Positions 1-8,186 of a DNA stretch of 64,000 nt are shown in pieces (position 1 is the first letter of the stretch; the number at the start of each line of letters is the position of its first letter). The notes below the pieces were generated by a model. The model searched no databases. It had not been told where the DNA came from and saw only the letters and a program-made list of their open reading frames with translations. Location: contig NZ_BJTG01000003.1 in assembly GCF_013340205.1 (NCBI RefSeq), forward strand, positions 124,001 through 188,000. Direction: 5' to 3'. A program made the translations under genes and the position numbers. This stretch comes from Anaeromyxobacter diazotrophicus (lineage in GTDB: Bacteria > Myxococcota > Myxococcia > Myxococcales > Anaeromyxobacteraceae).

Positions 1-658
1 GCGCGCTCGGCGGAGGCGGCGGGGCCTGCGGGGTCGCCGGGACCGGAGGCGCGACGACGACCGCGGCGGCCGCCGGCGGCGCGGCCGCAGGCAGGTTCGC
101 GAAGGCTCGCTTCGCCAGGGGCCACGCCCCCGCGACGCAGGCCGCGACCGCCGCCACACCGACCGCGACCGGCAGCCACCTCGGGGAGGAGCGCGCGGAC
201 CGCTGCGCCGCGGAGGGCTCCGGGGGGCGAGGCGCCGCGCCTGGATCGTTCGGCTCCGGCTGGACGCGGTCGCGCAGCTCCCGCTCGAGCGCTCGCGCGA
301 CCGAGGCCGGGCAGCCCTCGCCGGCGAGGAACGCGACCACCACCTCCGGCGTCGCGCCGTTCAGGATCATGTCGGACGCGAGGTCGCTCAGGTACTCGAA
401 CAGGACCTTCGCCGCGTCGGTGGGCGGCACGCGCGCCGAGCCGTCGGGTCCGGCCGCCGGGCCGGGCTCCGGCGCGCCCGGGAGCGCCGGGTCGGAGAGG
501 GCCCGGTACGCCTCGGACACCGCGCGGAACGCGGCGACGTCGCCGCCGGCGCGGTCCGGGTGGGTGGCGAAGGCGCGCCGCCGGTAGGCGGTGCGGACCT
601 CCTCCGGGGTGGCCTCGGCCGAGAGCTCGAGGGTGGCGTACGCCAGGGCTCGATCCAC
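1..658 (-). CDS. J-domain (DnaJ-like) membrane protein, 3' end outside window
   Basis: The reading frame starts at a GTG preceded by GGAGGA at ideal spacing and runs off the left edge, so 219 codons are visible. Residues 1-60 form a J domain: the family's diagnostic HPD tripeptide is at 33-35 inside ATHPDRAGG. J domains stimulate the ATPase of Hsp70 (DnaK) partners. After a Pro/Ala-rich linker and a helical middle there is one hydrophobic segment at about 161-180 (WLPVAVGVAAVAACVAGAWP), then an Ala/Pro-rich tail. The layout is J domain inside, single membrane span, extended C-terminus. Only the J domain is recognisable; it lacks the Gly/Phe and zinc regions of true DnaJ, so it is a specialised co-chaperone or signalling adaptor of unknown client. 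Confidence 0.75.
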   Translation of the reverse strand, partial: MDRALAYATLELSAEATPEEVRTAYRRRAFATHPDRAGGDVAAFRAVSEAYRALSDPALPGAPEPGPAAGPDGSARVPPTDAAKVLFEYLSDLASDMILNGATPEVVVAFLAGEGCPASVARALERELRDRVQPEPNDPGAAPRPPEPSAAQRSARSSPRWLPVAVGVAAVAACVAGAWPLAKRAFANLPAAAPPAAAAVVVAPPVPATPQAPPPPPSA

Positions 659-756
659 GGTTCCTCCGCCGCCGGTGCCGCCGCGGCGACGCGCAGGCTC
701 TCATCGCAGGGCTGCGGCCGCAACGCCGACCATGTGCGCCGCGCGCGCACCTGCCG

Positions 757-1539
757 CTAGCCGTGCACGGCGCGCCCGAGCTCCCGCATGAACGTCAGCT
801 CCGCCTCGGAGAGCGGCCCCTTCTCCAGCGCCGCCAGGTTCTCCCGCAGCTCGGCCGCGTTCCGGGGGCCTGTCAGCACCACGTCGACGTGCGGGCTCGA
901 GAGGCAGAAGCGGTAGCAGTCGCCGGCGGTGGCGGCCGGGCCCTTCCAGCCGCGCGGCGGCCGGAGCAGCTTGCGCCAGGAGGTCGCCGTGTACGCGACG
1001 ACCGCCGGGCGGCGGCTCTGGAGGTGCGGGAAGACGTCGGTCTCGGCGCCGGGGTGCGCGGCGTTGTACCGGATCATGAGCAGGTCGAGGATCGAGCGCT
1101 CCGCGAGCTCGCCTGCCCGAGGGCGGTCGTGGATGGACGCGCCGAGCGCGCGGACCTTCCCCTCCTCGCGCAGCCGGGCGAGCTCCTCCTGGACCGGCCC
1201 CGTGAACGCGGACATCTTGCCCAGCCAGTAGAGCTGGAGGACGTCGAGGTAGTCGGTGCCGAGCGCCCGCAGCGCGCCCTCGGCCGCCTTCCGCACCGCA
1301 CCCGGGAAGTAGCCGAGGAGCGGCCCCGCGGAGACCGCGTACCGCTCGCGGTCGCGCCTCAGCGCGTCGCGCAGCGCCGGGGTGAGCGCCTTCATGCGCG
1401 GGCTCCAGAACACGTACTGCACGCGCTCGAGCGCCTCGCGGCAGCCCGCCTCGTCGAGGCCGAAGGTACCGGAGAGGCCCAGGCGAAAGAGGCGCTTGCG
1501 GAGCGCGGGAACCTCGCGGGCCACGAAGTCGGTCGCCAT
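757..1539 (-). CDS. Aldo/keto reductase family protein
   Basis: A 260-residue protein starting at ATG with GGGAGG ten bases upstream; an in-frame upstream ATG at 1575 lacks such a site. The C-terminal half has the AKR-barrel look: GTDYLDVLQLYWLGKM, the strand-helix EEGKVRALGASIHDR, and near the end DVVLTGPRNAAELRENLAALEKGPLSEAE, which matches the cofactor-binding end of the family (TG.RN..EL.EN..A). The family uses NADPH to reduce aldehydes and ketones. The protein is shorter than the usual 280-330 residues, and the N-terminal strand (GxGT) and the D/Y catalytic motif are not obvious, so activity is uncertain. It stands alone, downstream of a terminator-like hairpin. Confidence 0.75.
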   Translation of the reverse strand: MATDFVAREVPALRKRLFRLGLSGTFGLDEAGCREALERVQYVFWSPRMKALTPALRDALRRDRERYAVSAGPLLGYFPGAVRKAAEGALRALGTDYLDVLQLYWLGKMSAFTGPVQEELARLREEGKVRALGASIHDRPRAGELAERSILDLLMIRYNAAHPGAETDVFPHLQSRRPAVVAYTATSWRKLLRPPRGWKGPAATAGDCYRFCLSSPHVDVVLTGPRNAAELRENLAALEKGPLSEAELTFMRELGRAVHG

Positions 1540-1607
1540 GCGGGCGATCCTCCCGCCCCGCGGTCGGGGCGGCAAGCGCGTTCGTGGCGCACGCGCCCAT
1601 GAAGGAA

Positions 1608-1640
1608 GAGGGTGACCCCCGAGCTCCGGGGATCACCCTC
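1608..1640 (-). terminator. Rho-independent-type terminator of the cysteine-rich protein gene
   Basis: GAGGGTGACCCC and GGGGATCACCCTC pair as a twelve-base stem with one bulged A around a short GAGCTC-containing loop. On the minus strand the stem is followed by TTCCTTC. It lies 35 bases past the stop of the large minus-strand gene and before the aldo/keto reductase start. Confidence 0.65.
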
Positions 1641-1674
1641 CGAGCGATCGTGCCCTCGGGGTTCTATCGCCGCT

Positions 1675-3594
1675 CTACTGACAGACCGCCGCCGCGATGC
1701 AGAGGCTTCCGCTCTTCACGGTGCCGTCGGGGCACCCCGAGAGCTGGCAGCTGGAGGTGGCCGCGTCGAAGGCGGCTCCGGACGGGCACGGCGCGCCGGA
1801 GCAGCTCCCCGGGCCGGCGTCGAGCGCGAAGCCCGCCGGGCACGACCAGGGCCCCACGTACTGGAGCGTCTCGGTATCCCAGGTGAACCCCGGCAGCGCG
1901 CTGCCGGAGGTGCAGGCCTGCTCGTAGTGGCCGAAGCCCGAACCCGCCGGGCAGGCGGAGTTCAGCGCGCCGGCGCAGAAGCGACCATCGACGTCGAGGA
2001 TGAATCCCGGCGGGCACGTGGGGGCGGCGGCGCTGGCGACCGGCGGGAAGTCGCACTTGGCGTTGGAGGGGTTGTAGGTCTGGCCGGCGGCGCAGGCCGC
2101 GGAGGCGGTGGCTTCACATTTGGTGGTGTACGCGTTGATGGTCGTCCCCGCCGGGCAGCTGGCGGTCACCATGGGGCCGGCGCAGCTGCCGTTGGAGGTG
2201 TTGAGCGCGTAGGCCGGCGGACAGTACCAGGGCCCGACGTACTGACCGGTCTCCGTGTCCCAGCTGAAGCCCGGGAGCGCGGCGCCGGAGGTGCAGGTCT
2301 GCTCGTAGTTGCCCCAGGTGCCGCCGAACTGGAGGCAGGCGGAGCTGGCGCCCCCGGCGCAGCGGTTGCTGGCCGCGTCGAACGCGTAGCCGGTGGGGCA
2401 GCTGGCGGCCGGCGTCAGGGTGGCCGCGATCTCGCACTTGTTGGTGGACGAGTTGTACGTGTAGCCGCTCGGGCAGGGGCCGAGGTTCGCGGCCTCGCAC
2501 TTGCCGTTCCAGACGCCGAAGACGCTGCCGGTCGGGCAGACAAGCGTGGTGGCCACGGCGGGAGCAGGGGCTGCACAGGCCGAGGTGGCCGCGTCGTACA
2601 CCTGGCCCGCCGGGCACGGCGCGCCGGAGCAGCTCCCCGGGCCGGCGTCGAGGGCGAACCCCGCCGGGCACGACCAGGGCCCCACGTACTGGAGCGTCTC
2701 GGTATCCCAGCTGAACCCCGGCAGCGCGCTGCCGGAGGTGCAGGCCTGCTCGTAGTGGCCGAAGCCCGAGCCCGCCGGGCAGGCGGAGTTCACCGTACCG
2801 GCGCAGGTGTTCACGTCGGCGACCAACGTGTAGCTCGGCGGGCAGACCGACGCGGCCGCGCCGATCAGCGGCGGGAAGTCGCACTTGGCGTTGGAGGGGT
2901 TGTAGGTCTGGCCGGCGGCGCAGGCGGCGGAGGCGGTGGCTTCACACTTGGTGGTGTACGCGTTGATGGTCGTCCCCGCCGGGCAGCTGGCGGTCACCAT
3001 GGGGCCGGCGCAGCTGCCGTTGGAGGTGTTGAGCGCGTAGGCCGGCGGACAGTACCAGGGCCCGACGTACTGACCGGTCTCCGTGTCCCAGTTGAAGCCG
3101 GGGAGCGCGGCGCCCGAGGTGCAGGTCTGCTCGTAGTTGCCCCAGGTGCCGCCGAACTGGAGGCAGGCGGAGCTGGCGCCCCCGACGCAGCGGTTGCTGG
3201 CCGCGTCGAACGCGTAGCCGGTGGGGCAGCTGGCGGCCGGCGTCAGGGTGGCCGCGATCTCGCACTTGCTGGTGGACGAGTTGTACGTGTAGCCGCTCGG
3301 GCAGGGCGCGAGGTTCGCGGCCTCGCACTTGCCGCTCCAGACGCTGAAGCTGCTCCCACCGGGGCACGTCGCCGAGCTCGTCGTGGCGGGCGCGGAGACC
3401 TCGCAGCGGTTGGTGGCAGGGTCGTAGGCGTACCCCGGCAGGCAAGCGTTGAAGCTCGCCTGGCACCGACCGGCCGCGGCGCTGTAGGTCGTGCCGGGCG
3501 GGCAGGAGCACGAAGCGCTGGCCGCGCCTGGCTGCAGGGCGATGAAGCTGGCCAGCACGAGCGACATACCGGGGAAGACAAGCCGTCCGTTCAT
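1675..3594 (-). CDS. Secreted cysteine-rich repeat protein
   Basis: A 639-residue protein with a clear signal peptide (MNGRLVFPGMSLVLASFIALQPGAASA, cut near 27). The rest is a series of 30-50 residue modules of the form CP.G..YD.A...C, giving dozens of regularly spaced cysteines. Recurrent module types include YEQ.CTSG.ALPGF.WDTET.QYVGPW.CP and SGYTYNSST.KCE. It resembles extracellular disulfide-rich repeat proteins of myxobacteria, and no catalytic domain is visible. Two almost identical blocks of 276 residues repeat inside it. The start is an ATG with AGGAAAG upstream. Its own terminator follows and about 300 bases of non-coding DNA precede it, so it is probably a single-gene unit. A surface, matrix or adhesion role is inference only. 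Confidence 0.8.
   Translation of the reverse strand: MNGRLVFPGMSLVLASFIALQPGAASASCSCPPGTTYSAAAGRCQASFNACLPGYAYDPATNRCEVSAPATTSSATCPGGSSFSVWSGKCEAANLAPCPSGYTYNSSTSKCEIAATLTPAASCPTGYAFDAASNRCVGGASSACLQFGGTWGNYEQTCTSGAALPGFNWDTETGQYVGPWYCPPAYALNTSNGSCAGPMVTASCPAGTTINAYTTKCEATASAACAAGQTYNPSNAKCDFPPLIGAAASVCPPSYTLVADVNTCAGTVNSACPAGSGFGHYEQACTSGSALPGFSWDTETLQYVGPWSCPAGFALDAGPGSCSGAPCPAGQVYDAATSACAAPAPAVATTLVCPTGSVFGVWNGKCEAANLGPCPSGYTYNSSTNKCEIAATLTPAASCPTGYAFDAASNRCAGGASSACLQFGGTWGNYEQTCTSGAALPGFSWDTETGQYVGPWYCPPAYALNTSNGSCAGPMVTASCPAGTTINAYTTKCEATASAACAAGQTYNPSNAKCDFPPVASAAAPTCPPGFILDVDGRFCAGALNSACPAGSGFGHYEQACTSGSALPGFTWDTETLQYVGPWSCPAGFALDAGPGSCSGAPCPSGAAFDAATSSCQLSGCPDGTVKSGSLCIAAAVCQ
1784..3339. 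repeat. Internal tandem duplication with 828-bp period
   Basis: The stretch from about 1784 to 2511 is nearly identical to 2612-3339: for example the GGGCACGGCGCGCCGG motif at 1784 recurs at 2612, and GCGGGAAGTC at 2043 recurs at 2871, both offset by 828 bases (276 codons). The frame is preserved, so the duplication lengthens the cysteine-rich protein rather than breaking it. The near-identity points to recent duplication or ongoing gene conversion. Confidence 0.85.
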
Positions 3595-3890
3595 GGTTCA
3601 CTTTCCTGGACTGCGAGGCGCCGCACCGATCGCGGGCGCCGGCTGCGACGCCGTCCTCGGGGCGGCGACCCCCGTCCATGAGACGCGAGGATCTGCCGAG
3701 CTTTCGTCGAGTGCTGCCCAGGTGATGCGGCGAGAAAATCACTCCACGTATGACCTCGTCGAGGGGCAACGGCGGCTCGGGGCTGCGGCGAAATGCCGCG
3801 ATCGGGGTTGCGCCGCGCCGAGCGGCCGTGGTCAACTTCGGCCACCGGCGCCGTCTGGCGTGAAGCCCCGCGGCCGCGCGCGGACCTGAC

Positions 3891-5801
3891 ATGATCAAGC
3901 TCCTGGCCGTTTGCGCGTCGTTGCTGGCGCTCGCCGCGTGCGAGCACGCTCCGGCGTTCTACCGCGTGGACCATGACTCGCTCGCGCTCGTCCCGCCGAC
4001 GCGCGCCGACCGGCCCGTCGCGCCTTCGAGCCGGCCGTACGCCCGGCTCGAGTTCATGGCGCTCCCCTCCGCGCGCTCGTTCCTCGATCAGGGCATCGTC
4101 ACGGTGAAGGTGGTGAGCGGCGCCGTGGAGGTGAACCGGGCGTTCGCCGCCGCGCGCGCGCTCGCGCCCGACGCGAAGGAGCGCTGGTTCGCGAGCGTCG
4201 CCGTGCCGGTGTCCGAGACGGGCGCCGTGAAGGTCGCGATGACCGTCAGCCTGGTGAAGGGGGTCAACACCGCGGAGAAGATGACCCGCATCGCCGCGGC
4301 GAGCCAGGACCTCCTGGCGATGTTCCCGGTCGCGTACGGGGTCGCCACCACCGCCAAGGGCGCGGTCGAGCTCGCCGCTGCGATGTCCGGCGGGAGCGTC
4401 GAGGAGTCGTACGCGCAGACCTTCGACGTCGGCGTGGGGCCGAGCTGCGCCGAGGCGACGGCGGCCTGCCTCGACGCGCGCGGCGACGACACGTTCGTCG
4501 TGGTGTGGGGCGCCTCGAGCCCGGAGAAGGCGGCGAGGCTCAAGCTCGACGCCGGGGTGCTGCGCAACCGCGACGCCAGCGCGGCGCAGGAGCCCGGGCT
4601 GGCGGTGCGGGTGACCACGCCGTCCTTCCCCGCCGAGGTCTTCAGCCCCGAGGCGCGGGTCAGCCTGGAGGGCGCCGCGCCGCGCGACGGCGGGGCGATC
4701 CAGGAGGGCCAGCTCCACGAGGAGCTCGTGGCGCCCGCCCACCGGCCCGCGCTGCGCGAGCTCAGGACCGCCCTCAACGCGGCGCGGGCGAGCGGCGGCC
4801 CCGAGGACGCGATCGCGCTGGCGGTCGAGGACCTCGAGGCCTGGACGCAGCGCACCTGCGGGCGGGAGCTCGCGCCCGACGCCCTGCCGTGCACGGCCGC
4901 GTCGAGCGTCGTCGCCCGCCACCGGAGCGCCAGCCCGGCGCTGAAGCCGCTCGCCGCCGCCCTGAGGCGCTGGCGGGCCCTGTCGGCGCAGCTCGCCGGG
5001 CCGCCGCAGCGCGGCCGGGACGCCTGCCAGGCCCTCGACGACGACCGGAGCGCGTACGTGGCGGTGGACGCCGAGACCGACCACCTGCTCGCCGATCATC
5101 CGCAGCTCGCCGCGAAGGCCCCGGGGCTCGGCGCGGCGCGCCGCGAGGCGACGGCTGGCGTGCGCGACCTCGCCGACGCCTGCTTCGCGCTGCGGCTCGG
5201 CGTCGCCGGCCAGCAAGATCCGGCGGCGAACCCGGTGCTGGGGTCGATCGCTGCGGCGGACGTGAAGCGGGGCGCGTTCTACATCCCGAACCGCGCGGCG
5301 ATCGGCGCGCCGGGCCTGGAGCGCATCCGCGAGGCGGTGCGGTCGGCGCGCGCGGCCGTGGCGAAGCTCGCGCCGCCGAAGCTGGAGCTGCCGACCCTCG
5401 ACTGGTTCGTCACCGTCGCCGAGACGCAGTGCGCGGACGCCGCCGCGGTCGAGCGGATGCTGGAGCGGCGAGGGGACGCCATCGTCACCATCATCAGCTC
5501 GTACCTCGACGACGCCGTCGAGGCCGCGAGGCCGCACGCGTGCGAGCAGGACGTGGCCGCGCTGCTCCGGCAGGCGAAGGAGCTGGAGGCGGTGCCGGGC
5601 GACAAGGACGCGGTGGCCGACCTGGCGAAGAAGCTCAAGGGCACGCGCGACGCGCTCCTCGCCGCGGTGCGGAAGTCCGAGGAGCTCGAGCGGGCGCAGC
5701 CCGGGACCGCGGGCCGGTGCAGCGGCGCGAGCGCGGAGCCCGCGGCGGCGAAGCCGAGCGCGGGAGCGCCGAGCGGCGCGCAGGCCGCCTCTCGGTCGTG
5801 A
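3891..5801 (+). CDS. Large predicted lipoprotein of unknown function
   Basis: A 636-residue protein with a lipoprotein signal: MIKLLAVCASLLALAAC, lipobox LAAC with Cys17. The ribosome binding site is weak, so the start rests on the signal peptide. The body is Ala/Arg/Glu-rich and mostly helical, with no motif I recognise; Cys pairs at about 184/190 and 335-350 may form disulfides. The C-terminus is low-complexity (SAEPAAAKPSAGAPSGAQAAS). Its flanks are oppositely oriented, so it is monocistronic. Location would be the periplasmic face of a membrane. No function is proposed. Confidence 0.75.
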   Translation: MIKLLAVCASLLALAACEHAPAFYRVDHDSLALVPPTRADRPVAPSSRPYARLEFMALPSARSFLDQGIVTVKVVSGAVEVNRAFAAARALAPDAKERWFASVAVPVSETGAVKVAMTVSLVKGVNTAEKMTRIAAASQDLLAMFPVAYGVATTAKGAVELAAAMSGGSVEESYAQTFDVGVGPSCAEATAACLDARGDDTFVVVWGASSPEKAARLKLDAGVLRNRDASAAQEPGLAVRVTTPSFPAEVFSPEARVSLEGAAPRDGGAIQEGQLHEELVAPAHRPALRELRTALNAARASGGPEDAIALAVEDLEAWTQRTCGRELAPDALPCTAASSVVARHRSASPALKPLAAALRRWRALSAQLAGPPQRGRDACQALDDDRSAYVAVDAETDHLLADHPQLAAKAPGLGAARREATAGVRDLADACFALRLGVAGQQDPAANPVLGSIAAADVKRGAFYIPNRAAIGAPGLERIREAVRSARAAVAKLAPPKLELPTLDWFVTVAETQCADAAAVERMLERRGDAIVTIISSYLDDAVEAARPHACEQDVAALLRQAKELEAVPGDKDAVADLAKKLKGTRDALLAAVRKSEELERAQPGTAGRCSGASAEPAAAKPSAGAPSGAQAASRS

Positions 5802-5858
5802 GAACGCGACGAGCGCCCTGGCTCGGAGCGCGGCGCGGCGATCCCGCCGGTTCGCGGT

Positions 5859-6251
5859 TCAGAGGAGCTCGATCCGCGCGCGATGGCCGTGAGCCCGCGC
5901 CAGCTTCGCGTCGCGCGTGACGAGCGGGGCGTCCAGGGCCTCCGCCAGCGCGAGGTACATCGCGTCGTACGCGGTGACGGCGTGGCGCAGCTCCCAGGCG
6001 CGGTGCAGGAGGACGGCGTGTCCGTACCGCCTCAGCGGCAGATCGAGGAGGTCCGCCAGCGCGCGCTCTCCCTGGCGCGCCGACAGCTCTCCCGCCGCCG
6101 CGTATCGGCGGATGGCCTGGGTCACCTCGACGTCGACGAGGTGCGGCGCATGGAGGGTCTCGGTGGGGTCGAGCAGGCGGGCCGCGGCGCGAGGCGCCGC
6201 ATCGGTCCCGAGGAGCAGCTCGAGCAGGGCGGAGGCGTCCGCGACGATCAC
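5859..6251 (-). CDS. vapC: VapC-type PIN-domain toxin
   Basis: A 130-residue protein, the usual size for VapC. The four acidic residues of the PIN fold are in place: Asp5 (MIVADASALLELL), Glu42 (HLVDVEVTQAIRRY), Asp96 (HAVTAYDAMYLALAE) and Asp114 (LVTRDAKLARAHG). The family are Mg-dependent endoribonucleases that cut tRNA or rRNA and stop translation until bound by the cognate antitoxin. Its ATG overlaps the stop of the upstream antitoxin gene by four bases (ATGA), so the two are translationally coupled. All catalytic residues are present, so I expect an active toxin. Confidence 0.9.
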   Translation of the reverse strand: MIVADASALLELLLGTDAAPRAAARLLDPTETLHAPHLVDVEVTQAIRRYAAAGELSARQGERALADLLDLPLRRYGHAVLLHRAWELRHAVTAYDAMYLALAEALDAPLVTRDAKLARAHGHRARIELL

Positions 6252-6478
6252 GTGCGGTCGCGCTCCGCCCGGATGGCCGCCGCCGGCGAGACGCGGAGCT
6301 TGACCCGCGGTCGGGAGAGGAGCCGGTCACGCAGCTCCTCGAGCGTCGGCTGCTCGGCGACGCGGCGCGCCTCGCGGGCCAGCAGCTCGGACAGCGTGAC
6401 CCCCTCCTTGGCCGCCTTGATCTTGAGCCTCCGGTGGACCTCGTCGGGGACGTTCCGGATCTGGATCATGCGGGCCAT
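6248..6478 (-). CDS. vapB: VapB/FitA-type ribbon-helix-helix antitoxin
   Basis: A 76-residue protein starting at ATG 6478, chosen because AGGTGAG lies five bases upstream; GTG at 6487 and ATG at 6469 are alternatives. The N-terminus MIQIRNVPDEVHRRLKIKAAKEGVTLSELLAREA is a classic FitA/Arc-type ribbon-helix-helix: a beta strand followed by two helices that dimerise and bind DNA. The C-terminal half (TLEELRDRLLSRPRVKL) is the toxin-wrapping tail. It is the first gene of the pair and probably autorepresses through the direct repeats just upstream. Confidence 0.85.
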   Translation of the reverse strand: MARMIQIRNVPDEVHRRLKIKAAKEGVTLSELLAREARRVAEQPTLEELRDRLLSRPRVKLRVSPAAAIRAERDRT

Positions 6479-6491
6479 GCGGCTCACCTAG

Positions 6492-6510
6492 TCGCATGTG
6501 ACTCGCATGT
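6492..6510. promoter_or_regulatory. Direct-repeat operator of the vapBC-like pair
   Basis: TCGCATGT occurs at 6492-6499 and again at 6503-6510, exactly one helical turn (11 bases) apart, 14 bases before the antitoxin start. This is the expected geometry for two ribbon-helix-helix dimers bound side by side. The function is inferred from position and the antitoxin family. Confidence 0.55.
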
Positions 6511-6538
6511 CAACCGCACCAGGCTGCCGCGGGCGTGC

Positions 6539-7435
6539 TCAGCCCGGCTCGCCCGCGGGCGCCTTCCCGCGCTCCCCGAAGGCGATCGCGACCAGCACGC
6601 CCGAAGCCGTGATGACCGCGCCCACGTAGGTGAGCGGGCTCGCCCGGACGCGGTGCTCGAACAGCGCGTCCACGAGGAGCGCCATGACCGGCTCGACGAG
6701 CACGAGCGTCGTCACCGTGGCGAGGCTGACGTGGCGCACGAGGTAGAAGTAGGCGCCGAAGGTGACCACCGATCCGAACACGGCGAGGTAGAGCAGGGCG
6801 GCGGTGGGCGCGAGCGGCAGGGGCGACGGGACCGGGCGGCGCTCGACCGCCGCCGCGAGCAGCCACAGGGCCGCCGCGGTCGCCGGGAAGAACACCGCCG
6901 TGTTCGCGAGCGAGCTCGAGCCGGAGGCGTGCCGCTTCACGAGGACGGTGAAGGTCGAAGCGCATGCGACCGAGCCGAGGATGAGCCCGACCGCCAGGCC
7001 CTGGCCCGCCGAGACGGACATCCTGTCCCTGAAGATGACGGCGATGCCGGCGAGGCCGACGAGCGCGCCGGCGATGGCGCTCGGCCGCAGGCGCTCGGTC
7101 CCGGTGACGCGGGCGATGGCGGCGGTCACGAGCGGCATGGTGCCGTACAGGACCGCGGCGATGCCGCCCGGCACCTCCTCCTCGGCGCGGTAGACGAGCG
7201 CGTAGCCGGCCGCGTTGAGGAGACCGCTCACCGCGAGCCACCCCACGGCGCGGCGGCGCGGGCGAGGCTGGCCGAGGCCGAGCCCCAGCGCCACCGCGAG
7301 GATCCCGGCCGCGACGGTGAAGCGGAGGGCGGCGGAGAGGAAGGTCGGGTAGCCATCCGGACCGATGCAGACCCGGATGGCGTACCAGGTCGTTCCCCAG
7401 ACGAGGGCGCAGACGGCGTAGGCGAGCGCGGGCAC
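6539..7435 (-). CDS. EamA/DMT-family permease
   Basis: A 298-residue integral membrane protein with about ten hydrophobic helices in two homologous halves, as in the drug/metabolite transporter superfamily. Signature pieces are ALVWGTTWYAIRVCIG at residues 10-25 and the second-half counterpart GSVVTFGAYFYLVRHVSLATVTTLVLVEPVMALLVDALF, which carries the typical P-containing TM9. Members export amino acids, metabolites or drugs at the cytoplasmic membrane; the substrate cannot be told from sequence. The gene ends 61 bases upstream of the antitoxin start and reads the same way, but the intervening operator suggests separate transcription. Length is normal. Confidence 0.85.
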   Translation of the reverse strand: MPALAYAVCALVWGTTWYAIRVCIGPDGYPTFLSAALRFTVAAGILAVALGLGLGQPRPRRRAVGWLAVSGLLNAAGYALVYRAEEEVPGGIAAVLYGTMPLVTAAIARVTGTERLRPSAIAGALVGLAGIAVIFRDRMSVSAGQGLAVGLILGSVACASTFTVLVKRHASGSSSLANTAVFFPATAAALWLLAAAVERRPVPSPLPLAPTAALLYLAVFGSVVTFGAYFYLVRHVSLATVTTLVLVEPVMALLVDALFEHRVRASPLTYVGAVITASGVLVAIAFGERGKAPAGEPG

Positions 7436-7520
7436 GCGGGGTCCGTCGTATCAGCAGCGCGGGGCCGCGGCCAGGGTCGAGATCGCTGCCGCGCGCGCGG
7501 TGCGCGCTTAAAGGCACCTC

Positions 7521-8168
7521 ATGTCCAGGCTCCGCGTGCTGAGCTTCGCCGTCTCGCTCGACGGGTACGGCGCCGGGCCCGATCAGGATCTCCAGCATCC
7601 GCTCGGTGTCCGGGGCCCAGAGCTGATGGAGTGGTTCTTCGCCACCCGCGCCTGGCGCGCGATGCACGGGCAGGAGGGGGGAGAGACCGGGGTCGACAAC
7701 GGAATGGCGGAGAAGGCCTTCGAGGGGATCGGGGCCTGGATCCTCGGCCGCAACATGTTCGGCCCCGTCCGCGGCCCGTGGCCCGACGAGAGCTGGAAGG
7801 GGTGGTGGGGGGACGAACCGCCCTATCACACGCCCGTGTTCGTGCTCACCCATCACCCGCGCGCCCCGCTCCGGATGAAGGGCGGAACGGAGTTCCGGTT
7901 CGTGACCGAGGGGATCCACGCCGCCCTGAAGCAGGCGACGGAGGCCGCAGGCGGGCGCGACGTGCGCCTCGGCGGCGGCGTCTCCGCCGTCCGGCAGTAC
8001 CTGAGCGCAGGGCTCATCGACGAACTGCACCTCGCCGTGCGCCCCGTCCTGCTCGGCGCCGGAGAGCACCTCTGGCGCGACCTCGACCTGCATGCGCTCG
8101 GCTACGCCTGTGAGAAGGTCGTCGCAGGCGAGCGCGCGACGCACGTCTTCCTGCGCAGGAAGGCGTGA
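7521..8168 (+). CDS. RibD C-terminal/dihydrofolate-reductase-like protein
   Basis: A 215-residue protein of the DHFR-like (RibD_C) fold. Visible marks are MSRLRVLSFAVSLDGYGAGPDQ at the N-terminus, GIGAWILGRNMFGPVRGPW in the middle, RDVRLGGGVSAVRQYLSAGLIDELHLAVRPVLLGAGEHLW (the GG nucleotide-binding loop and the ELHL/P.LLG strand), and a basic end. The family binds NADPH and reduces small molecules; stand-alone members such as YyaP are mostly uncharacterised. It is divergent from the permease gene. A second member lies at 9224-9772. A 21-base stretch of this gene (7734-7754) recurs at 39824-39844. Confidence 0.85.
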   Translation: MSRLRVLSFAVSLDGYGAGPDQDLQHPLGVRGPELMEWFFATRAWRAMHGQEGGETGVDNGMAEKAFEGIGAWILGRNMFGPVRGPWPDESWKGWWGDEPPYHTPVFVLTHHPRAPLRMKGGTEFRFVTEGIHAALKQATEAAGGRDVRLGGGVSAVRQYLSAGLIDELHLAVRPVLLGAGEHLWRDLDLHALGYACEKVVAGERATHVFLRRKA

Positions 8169-8186
8169 GCGCGTGCGGCGGACGGA

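Noticed and set aside
1612-3681. Long plus-strand frame across the cysteine-rich gene
   Set aside because: It is antisense to a protein with signal peptide and repeated Cys modules; composition is Arg/Gly/Ala-rich as expected from a shadow frame.
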